Assembly: GCA_016296655.1 (NCBI GenBank)
Contig: JAEDIW010000062.1
Coordinates: forward strand, 1-11,359
Reading direction: 5' to 3'
DNA: 11,359 nt
Origin: Treponema sp.
GTDB taxonomy: Bacteria > Spirochaetota > Spirochaetia > Treponematales > Treponemataceae
Part shown: positions 6,571 to 11,359 of the stretch, in pieces
Layout of the letters: each line of letters opens with the position of its first letter
How positions within the stretch are numbered: position 1 is the stretch's first letter
Notes under the pieces: model-generated
Told to the model about the DNA's origin: nothing
The model's database searches: none
The model's input: only the letters and a program-made list of their open reading frames with translations
Position numbers and translations under genes: made by a program

Positions 6571-7650
6571 TTATTTTGCCTCCGCTTTTACAGCAGAATT
6601 TGCATTCTGGGAAAGTTTGTTTTTAATCTGCTTGAACCAGCTTTTTACGACAGGGGAACCAAGAATTACGATAGTAATGATTACAACTGCCTTATAAGCT
6701 CTTACAGAAGTTGAAGGAACTTTCATTGCATAGAGTGTTGTTGTCAAAGCCTGAATGATGTATGCACCAAGGATTGAACCTGAAAGTTTGAATTTTCCTC
6801 CACCCAGTGAGTTTCCACCGATTGCAACTGCAAGAATTGCATCCATTTCAATGTCAAGCAAGATGGTTTCATGATTGATAAGTCCGATTCTACATACATT
6901 CATAGAACCTGCAAGCGTTACACAAATTCCCAAAATTACAAAAACAATCATTTTCATAAATACAGGATTTATGCCGTTTAATTTTGCAGCCCTTTCGTTG
7001 ATTCCTACAGCCTGAATATAAAGGCCAAGAGTTGTCTTTTTGAGCAGCAGGTTTATCAGGATAATAAAGGTGATTACGATTAAAATCGGTGTCGGCACTG
7101 CAATATGGGGAATGAATCCACCGATATATTTAAGCAGCGGACTTTCTACATTAGGCGTTGCACCTCCGTTTATCCAGTATGCAATAGGACGCCCAGCTGT
7201 GTATAGAATCAATGAAGCAATCATCGGCTGAATGTTGAATTTTGCAATAAGAAGCCCGTTGAACAGACAGAACAGCGTTGCAACAAAGCATGCAAAAATA
7301 ATTGCTGCCAGAATAACCGGCACATTTATTGTGTTTGCCCGCAGAATTTTTACAAAAACCGAACCAGCAATTGCAGCTGCAGCACCAATGGAAATATCCT
7401 GCCCTTTTGTTGCAGAGGTAATCAATGTCATGCCAACTGCAAGAATCGCAAGTTCTGACGCCCCGTTAAGAATACTGATTAAGTTTCCTGATAAAACTGT
7501 ATTGCCAAAATTGTTCTTTTTAATTGCAATAGAGAAAAAAGCTGGGTCGCGAATAAGATTAAAAAGAACAAGAACAGTCAGTGCAATAATTGGAATTGCA
7601 AGCTGGGACTGCAGCAATTTTTTCAGGCTGTCTTTTATTTTATTTATCAT
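6571..7650 (-). CDS. ytfT: ABC sugar transporter permease, YtfT-like
   Basis: A 359-residue inner-membrane permease of the ribose/galactose family and the closer match to E. coli YtfT: ELAILAVGMTLITSATKGQDISIGA, FNIQPMIASLILYTAGRPIA, AVGINERAAKLNGI, LDIEMDAILAVAIGG and GAYIIQALTTTLYA. The usual GGIDLSVG loop reads KGQDISIG (82-89), so the Gly-Gly-Ile start is replaced while Asp-Ile-Ser is kept. The ATG at 7648-7650 overlaps the end of the ATPase gene by 11 bases (ATGATAAATAA holds both the start and the ATPase stop), typical of coupled translation. GGAGG lies 11 bases upstream. The in-frame TTG at 7671 precedes that site and is rejected. It functions with the YjfF-like partner. Confidence 0.9.
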   Translation of the reverse strand: MINKIKDSLKKLLQSQLAIPIIALTVLVLFNLIRDPAFFSIAIKKNNFGNTVLSGNLISILNGASELAILAVGMTLITSATKGQDISIGAAAAIAGSVFVKILRANTINVPVILAAIIFACFVATLFCLFNGLLIAKFNIQPMIASLILYTAGRPIAYWINGGATPNVESPLLKYIGGFIPHIAVPTPILIVITFIILINLLLKKTTLGLYIQAVGINERAAKLNGINPVFMKMIVFVILGICVTLAGSMNVCRIGLINHETILLDIEMDAILAVAIGGNSLGGGKFKLSGSILGAYIIQALTTTLYAMKVPSTSVRAYKAVVIITIVILGSPVVKSWFKQIKNKLSQNANSAVKAEAK

Positions 7651-9160
7651 TTTGAGCTTTACCTCCGGCAATTGTTTTCATGATTATGTCCTGAGTCAAA
7701 TCATCACCTGTTAATTCACCTACAATGTTGCGGTCGCGCATTACAATCAGTCGCTGGCATACAGAAAGCATTTCCTGAATTTCCGATGAAATAAATGTAA
7801 CAGCAACCCCTTCTTCTGCAAGTTTTAAAACCTGCTTTTGAATTTCAAGTTTTGTTCCTACATCGATACCGCGTGTCGGTTCATCAAGAATCAGATACTG
7901 TGGATGAGTCAACAGCCATCTTCCAAGAATAACTTTCTGCTGGTTTCCGCCGGAAAGAGCTTTTATAGGAGTTTCCTTTGAAGCAGTTTTTATCTGCAGC
8001 AGTTTGATGTATTCGTCTGCAATTTTTTCTGATTCAGCACGTGAAATCGGTTTGTTAAATCCTTTAAGAACCTGGGCTGCAAGAATCAGATTTTCGCGTA
8101 CAGACAAATCCTGAATGATTCCATCACCTTTGCGGTCTTCCGGCAGATAACCGATTCCATTTTTCATAGCATCTTTCGGCTTTGAAATTTTTACGTCTTT
8201 GCCGTTGATTTTTACTTTTCCGCCTGTTACTCTGTCAGCCGCAAAAATTGCCCTTACGCTTTCGCTTCGACCAGAACCCAGCAAACCTGTAAAACCGTTA
8301 ACTTCACCCTTGTTTATTACAAAGTCGAAAGGTTTTACGCCTTCCGCACTTGAAAGGTCTTCTGCCTGATAAACATTTTCTACAGAACCTGAATAAGCTC
8401 CTTTCTGTTCCTTAAGTTTTGAAATGTCTTCAAGGTCTTTACCAAGCATTGCAGAAATAAGGTCTACACGAGGCATTTCTTTTATTGTATATTCACCAAC
8501 AAGTTCACCGTTCCTTAAAACCGTGATTTTGTCGCAAACTTCGTATACCTGATCAAGAAAGTGCGTAATAAAGATGATTCCTACGCCACGAGATTTTAAA
8601 TCCCTCATTAATGTAAAAAGAAGTTCAACTTCCCTTTCATCCAGCGATGAAGTAGGTTCATCGAGAATAAGAACTTTGCAGTCCATGTCTACAGCCCTGG
8701 CAATTGCAACCATCTGCTGAACTGCAAGAGAGCAGGTTCCAAGCTGCTGTGCACCTTTCGCAGGGATGTTTAGCTTTTTTAAAATTTCATCAGCCTTTTT
8801 TACTTGAGCACTGGCGTTTACAAAATAATATTTTCCGCGTCCAATGAACATGTTTTCTGCAACTGTTAAGTTTGGACAGAGAGTAATTTCCTGATAAACT
8901 GTACTGATTCCTAAATTTTGAGCATCCTGAGGAGAACGTATGTTTACAGGTTCTTCATGCCCTGAAATTCTGATTTCTCCAGCATCTTTTATGTATACTC
9001 CTGTTAAACATTTGACTAGAGTTGATTTACCTGCTCCGTTTTCTCCCATTAAAGCATGAATTTCACCTTTGCAAAGAGTAAAGTCTACATTTTGCAGAGC
9101 TTTTACTCCCGGAAATTCCTTTGAAATTCCACGCATGGTTAAAACAACATTTTCGTCCAT
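7640..9160 (-). CDS. ytfR: Double-domain sugar ABC transporter ATPase, YtfR-like
   Basis: A 506-residue cytoplasmic ATPase with two fused nucleotide-binding domains, the usual length for the RbsA/MglA/YtfR group. Domain 1: Walker A GENGAGKST (39-47), Q90, a degenerate signature SLAVQQM (144-150), Walker B VLILDEPTSSLDE (163-175) and His200. Domain 2: the P-loop is degenerate (GLLGSGRSE, no lysine), yet LSGGNQQK (402-409) and YLILDEPTRGID are intact. E. coli YtfR shows the same trade: an altered signature SVAMQQ in domain 1 and a lysine-less P-loop in domain 2. So only one composite site, domain-1 Walker A/B with the domain-2 signature, is expected to hydrolyse ATP. Start ATG at 9160 with AGGCGG 7 bases upstream. 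It follows the binding-protein gene across the attenuator hairpin and overlaps the next permease gene. Confidence 0.93.
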   Translation of the reverse strand: MDENVVLTMRGISKEFPGVKALQNVDFTLCKGEIHALMGENGAGKSTLVKCLTGVYIKDAGEIRISGHEEPVNIRSPQDAQNLGISTVYQEITLCPNLTVAENMFIGRGKYYFVNASAQVKKADEILKKLNIPAKGAQQLGTCSLAVQQMVAIARAVDMDCKVLILDEPTSSLDEREVELLFTLMRDLKSRGVGIIFITHFLDQVYEVCDKITVLRNGELVGEYTIKEMPRVDLISAMLGKDLEDISKLKEQKGAYSGSVENVYQAEDLSSAEGVKPFDFVINKGEVNGFTGLLGSGRSESVRAIFAADRVTGGKVKINGKDVKISKPKDAMKNGIGYLPEDRKGDGIIQDLSVRENLILAAQVLKGFNKPISRAESEKIADEYIKLLQIKTASKETPIKALSGGNQQKVILGRWLLTHPQYLILDEPTRGIDVGTKLEIQKQVLKLAEEGVAVTFISSEIQEMLSVCQRLIVMRDRNIVGELTGDDLTQDIIMKTIAGGKAQNDK

Positions 9161-9190
9161 TAGATAACCGCCTGTTTTATTTAATTTTAG

Positions 9191-9237
9191 AAAAAAAAGA
9201 CGTAAAGCATACGCGTTCAGGCATCATGCTTTACGTC
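9191..9237 (-). terminator. Intrinsic terminator/attenuator between binding protein and ATPase
   Basis: On the minus strand, GACGTAAAGCAT (9237-9226) pairs perfectly over 12 bases with ATGCTTTACGTC (9210-9199) around a 15-base loop, and eight U residues follow (9198-9191). It begins 16 bases after the binding-protein stop. No new promoter was recognised between it and the ATPase start, so it most likely acts as a partial terminator that lets some transcripts continue. Confidence 0.85.
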
Positions 9238-9253
9238 GTCGAAAAACTAGAAA

Positions 9254-10216
9254 TTAGTCGCCAAGACCATATTTGTCGATGTCAGCCTGTGTAATTGTCT
9301 TTGCATCGAAACCTTTTTCTTCAGAAATAACTTTCTTTGAAGGTACTTTGCCAGATTTAATCATCTGTTCAATTACACCAGCCTGGAATGGAGAACACTG
9401 TCCATCATAGTTCCAGTTTCCAGCAAGCAGTTCGCGCAGAGCCCATTTGTTGCAGTCAAAGCCCATTACAATAACGTCACCTTTTACACCATGTGTAATT
9501 CCAGCTTCGTCGAGAGCTGCAACAGCACCCTTTGCCATACCGTCATTTTCAGCATAGATTACATTGAATTTTTCACCAGAGTTGATAACTGCTTCAACAA
9601 TTTTCTTTGCTTCAGCTTCGTCCCATGTAGCTGTCTGCTGAACAACTTTTTTCATTGTTCCTGCAGCAAATTCTTTATCCAAAGCAGCTGTACGACCAAT
9701 CTGAGCATCAGAACCCATAGCACCCTGAATATGAATTACATTGTAAACAGGCAGTTTCTGTGATTTAAGCCATGCAACAGCTGTATTACCCTGGTTAGCC
9801 ATGTTTGAAACTACAGCAGATTCATAAAGATCTTCGCTTGTGTTAATCATACGGTCAAAAAGGAAAACTTTGATTCCTGCACGTTTTGCATTTTTCAGAA
9901 CAGCATCCCATCCGTCTGTAGCAGCAGCTGAAAGAAGAATGTAATCAACACCGTCTGTAATCATCTGAGAAGCAGCATTTAACTGTTCATCATTTTTCAA
10001 GCTGTAGAATGTTGAAACTTTGTATCCTTTTGCAGCAGAGAATACAGTTTCCATATCTTTTACGTTTGCAGCACGATAACCAGATTCTGAAGGTGGGTTG
10101 TTGATAATACCAACTTTAATTTCACTTGAAGCAGCTGCTCCTTTGTCAGCTTTACCACCAGCGAACAGACTTGCTACGCACAAAAGTGCAAAAACTGTAG
10201 TTAAAATTTTTTTCAT
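9254..10216 (-). CDS. ytfQ: Periplasmic sugar-binding protein of the importer, YtfQ-like
   Basis: A 320-residue substrate-binding protein (peripla_BP_4 fold). MKK plus a hydrophobic run ends in ASLFA-GG at about residue 19, a signal-peptidase I type site; no proper lipobox surrounds the single Cys13, so it is probably soluble in the periplasm. Binding-fold marks: IKVGIINNPPSESGYRAAN (33-51), DGVDYILLSAAATDGWDAVLKNAKRAGIKVFLFDRMI, YAENDGMAKGAVAALDEAG, and GFDCNKWALRELLAGNW. It shares the YtfQ order of motifs but replaces the QKQ.NQ block by LKNDEQLNAAS and the SIDG..E.TPN segment by GFDCN...DGQCSPFQ, so its pocket differs from that of the sensor-side homologue. AGGAGG at 10224-10229, 7 bases from the ATG, predicts strong translation. 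First gene of the importer operon. Symbol given by homology and operon order. Confidence 0.88.
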   Translation of the reverse strand: MKKILTTVFALLCVASLFAGGKADKGAAASSEIKVGIINNPPSESGYRAANVKDMETVFSAAKGYKVSTFYSLKNDEQLNAASQMITDGVDYILLSAAATDGWDAVLKNAKRAGIKVFLFDRMINTSEDLYESAVVSNMANQGNTAVAWLKSQKLPVYNVIHIQGAMGSDAQIGRTAALDKEFAAGTMKKVVQQTATWDEAEAKKIVEAVINSGEKFNVIYAENDGMAKGAVAALDEAGITHGVKGDVIVMGFDCNKWALRELLAGNWNYDGQCSPFQAGVIEQMIKSGKVPSKKVISEEKGFDAKTITQADIDKYGLGD

Positions 10217-10293
10217 CTAAATGCCTCCTGTTATTTTAGATGTTCCAGATACAACAAGACTTTTTGTATGTTAGTCCTGATTTTTAAGTGAAT

Positions 10294-10321
10294 ATGACTG
10301 AACTGCAGCAGAATCAGTCAT
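10294..10321 (-). promoter_or_regulatory. Inverted repeat ATGACTGA/TCAGTCAT in the importer leader
   Basis: A perfect 8-base inverted repeat with a 12-base centre, itself holding CTGCAG. Relative to the predicted promoter it lies at about +8 to +35, a position suited to a repressor operator. In RNA it would form a hairpin in the roughly 113-base leader of the binding-protein gene. No U-run follows, so it is not a terminator. Confidence 0.45.
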
Positions 10322-10335
10322 CTTTTTATGAATGT

Positions 10336-10364
10336 ATTCTAAGCCTGAATTTCTTATTTTTGAA
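10336..10364 (-). promoter_or_regulatory. Predicted sigma-70-type promoter of the importer operon
   Basis: On the minus strand TTCAAA (10364-10359, four of six to the -35 consensus) and TAGAAT (10341-10336, five of six to the -10 consensus) are separated by exactly 17 bases. The start would fall near 10329. Directly upstream are long A-runs on this strand (10370-10415) that could act as an UP element. Confidence 0.55.
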
Positions 10365-10369
10365 TTAAC

Positions 10370-10415
10370 TTTTTTTTGTTTTTTATTTAAAATTTTTCAG
10401 TTTTTTTGCTTTTTT
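10370..10415 (-). promoter_or_regulatory. A-tract cluster upstream of the importer promoter
   Basis: Five A-runs (T-runs on the plus strand) of 5-8 bases lie at 10370-10377, 10379-10384, 10393-10397, 10401-10407 and 10410-10415, with centres mostly 8-13 bases apart. They begin 6 bases upstream of the -35 element. Such runs bend DNA and can bind the RNA polymerase alpha subunit. The function is inferred from position only. Confidence 0.35.
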
Positions 10416-10462
10416 ATAAAAAAATAAATCTTCAAAAACTAAAAAAGTTAGAAAAAATACGG

Positions 10463-10499
10463 AAAAAGTTTAAAATTTTACGCAAATTTTAAACTTTTT
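10463..10499. repeat. Long AT-rich perfect hairpin
   Basis: AAAAAGTTTAAAATTT (10463-10478) and its exact complement (10484-10499) flank a 5-base TACGC loop: a 16-base perfect stem with one G-C pair. It stands about 100 bases upstream of the importer -35 element and about 145 bases downstream of the acetyltransferase stop. It could be a bidirectional terminator or insulator, or a binding site for the AraC-type regulator. The stem is weak for a standard terminator because it is nearly all A-T. Confidence 0.45.
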
Positions 10500-10571
10500 T
10501 CATCAATCATTGCATCACCTTAAGCCAGTTGCCCTTACTTTTTTTAGAGAAATCCACACAGCAATTTACAC

Positions 10572-10607
10572 ATTAATCCGCCCGCTAATCCGCATATTAA
10601 CGCACCC
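10572..10607. repeat. Degenerate 12-base tandem repeat, three units
   Basis: ATTAATCCGCCC, GCTAATCCGCAT and ATTAACGCACCC follow each other without a gap. Units one and two share TAATCCGC. Function unknown; it may be chance or a decayed microsatellite. Confidence 0.3.
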
Positions 10608-10621
10608 GAACACTCCCGTGT

Positions 10622-10645
10622 AAAAAATCATGCTTCCAGAAAAGC
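10622..10645 (-). terminator. Weak intrinsic terminator candidate for the acetyltransferase gene
   Basis: On the minus strand GCTTTTCTGGAAGC (10645-10632), starting at the last base of the stop codon, can form a five-pair stem with one G-U and a UCUG loop. Six U residues follow four bases later. The stem is short, so termination efficiency is doubtful. Confidence 0.35.
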
Positions 10646-11112
10646 TACAGCTTCTTTTTCATGCAGACAGAATCAGCCATGCATTTATACGGTCCATAAT
10701 TCGGAAAAACTTCAAACCCCGTTTTCCTGTATAAAGCCATCGCATTTGTCAATACTTCCCCAGTTTCCAGAATTAAATATTCAAAACCCTTTTTCTTCGC
10801 AGAATCTTCCATTATATTCAGCAATTTTTTTGAAATTCCCCTTCCGCGAAATTCTTCCCGAACAAAAACTCTTTTCAGCTCTGCACATTTTTCGTCATAT
10901 TTTTTAAAACTTGCACAACCCGCAGGAATTGCCTCTCCATCACCAGACTCTACGTATGCAACAACTACATCGTGAATATCATCAAGCTTATTATATGGAA
11001 TATATTCTGCCCTGATTTCCTCTCCGCCAGCAGCCTTATTCAAAAAATCATCAAGCTCATGACACAACTCCACAAAATCCATGTTACAACCGTCTGTATA
11101 TTCAAATTTCAT
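10645..11112 (-). CDS. GNAT-family N-acetyltransferase
   Basis: A 155-residue single-domain acetyltransferase, the usual length of the family. The acetyl-CoA pyrophosphate loop is REEFRGRGISKKLL (85-98) with R89-G-R-G-I as the R/Q-x-x-G-x-G/A type motif. The preceding strand AELKRVFV and the C-terminal LYRKTGFEVFPNYGPY, with Tyr128 in the place of the usual general acid, complete the fold. The acceptor substrate cannot be told from sequence: members acetylate antibiotics, amino acids, protein N-termini or polyamines. The ATG at 11110-11112 has AAGGAG 5-6 bases upstream. It is transcribed towards the importer operon but separated from it by over 400 bases and a hairpin, and appears to be an independent unit. 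Confidence 0.88.
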   Translation of the reverse strand: MKFEYTDGCNMDFVELCHELDDFLNKAAGGEEIRAEYIPYNKLDDIHDVVVAYVESGDGEAIPAGCASFKKYDEKCAELKRVFVREEFRGRGISKKLLNIMEDSAKKKGFEYLILETGEVLTNAMALYRKTGFEVFPNYGPYKCMADSVCMKKKL

Positions 11113-11135
11113 TTTTTCTCCTTTTTTACCGTTTT

Positions 11136-11164
11136 ATAATACCTTTTTACGCATTATTTTTAAA
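11136..11164 (-). promoter_or_regulatory. Predicted promoter of the acetyltransferase gene
   Basis: Minus-strand TTTAAA (11164-11159) and TATTAT (11141-11136, five of six to the -10 consensus) are spaced by 17 bases. The start would lie near 11129, giving a leader of about 17 bases that still contains the ribosome binding site. Confidence 0.5.
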
Positions 11165-11230
11165 TAGAACGCATTTTCGCCATTCAAACCCAAAGATTCG
11201 TAAAATTACTCTTTTCTTTTTTCTTCTTTT

Positions 11231-11359
11231 GGGGGCAGACTGGATTGCCAGACGGGCTTTCCACCCTTCGCTGTCCGCTCATCCCCTGCGCAGCATGGGA
11301 CTTTGGGGTTCCAGGCCCGGGCCCAGCGTTTTTGAAATCAGTTTTCCGCTTACCAGGCC
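11231..11359. repeat. GC-rich non-coding block, probable dispersed repeat, cut by window edge
   Basis: From the GGGGG run at 11231 the composition jumps well above that of the rest of the window. The block holds several palindromes: CTGG/CCAG at 11240-11251, CTGCGCAG at 11286-11293 and GGCCCGGGCC at 11314-11323. No ribosome-site-led reading frame is visible. There is no second copy in this window, so the repeat nature is inferred from composition and palindromes alone. A fragment of a transferred gene or a structured RNA remains possible. Confidence 0.35.

Larger units (their letters stand above)
10217..10644. other. Importer control region
   Basis: A gene-free stretch of 428 bases. Going away from the binding-protein gene it holds the strong ribosome site AGGAGG (10224-10229), the inverted repeat, the promoter, the A-tracts and the long hairpin listed separately, then three degenerate 12-base tandem units at 10572-10607 and the possible acetyltransferase terminator. 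No small coding frame with a ribosome site was seen. Confidence 0.6.

Noticed and set aside
7232..7714. Plus-strand open frame of 160 codons antisense to the YtfT-like permease gene
   Set aside because: Antisense shadow of a clear permease and ATPase end; no start signal and no family features.
10217..10330. Riboswitch in the binding-protein leader
   Set aside because: Only one simple inverted repeat is present, no known riboswitch core motif was recognised and there is no terminator or ribosome-site sequestering stem.
1..11359. CRISPR arrays, tRNA or rRNA genes, complete insertion sequences
   Set aside because: No regularly spaced repeats, no cloverleaf with conserved arms and no intact transposase gene were seen.

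Overview
The window reads as an AT-rich bacterial chromosome segment, most likely from a host-associated spirochaete of the Treponema type. This placement is an inference. It rests on the AT-rich composition, the strong GGAGG-type ribosome binding sites, the binding-protein signal peptide ending in LFAGGK, and the many sensor-kinase/ABC sugar-uptake pairs known in treponemes. There is no rRNA or other marker gene, so it is not proven.

Left part (1-1422): a minus-strand gene for a pyridoxamine-phosphate-oxidase-like flavin-binding protein diverges from a plus-strand gene for a META-domain (HslJ-like) lipoprotein. A gene-poor stretch of about 260 bases follows. It holds a short protein-like peptide with a good ribosome binding site that is broken by a one-base frameshift, possibly the remains of an insertion sequence.

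Centre (1423-5498): a tight three-gene plus-strand operon encodes a membrane-anchored YtfQ-like sugar-binding protein, a LytS/YesM-type sensor histidine kinase that starts at TTG one base after the preceding stop, and a YesN-type response regulator with an AraC-like DNA-binding domain. This layout resembles three-component sugar sensors of the XylFII-LytS-YesN kind, in which a dedicated binding protein passes ligand information to the kinase.

Right-centre (5508-10216): a convergent minus-strand operon in the order binding protein, ATPase, permease, permease. It matches E. coli ytfQ-ytfR-ytfT-yjfF (galactofuranose importer; Bifidobacterium FruEKFG, a fructose importer, is a relative). An intrinsic terminator/attenuator lies between the binding-protein gene and the ATPase gene. 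The operon terminator lies inside the 3' coding end of the convergent response-regulator gene. Upstream of the operon is a good sigma-70-like promoter with A-tracts behind it, an inverted repeat just downstream of the predicted start, and a long AT-rich hairpin. The simplest model is that the three-component system senses an extracellular sugar and switches on the importer. No sugar-catabolic enzyme is present, so the substrate stays open.

Right end (10217-11359): the importer control region, a GNAT acetyltransferase gene on the minus strand with its own promoter, and at the window edge a sharply GC-rich non-coding block that looks like a dispersed repeat cut off by the window.
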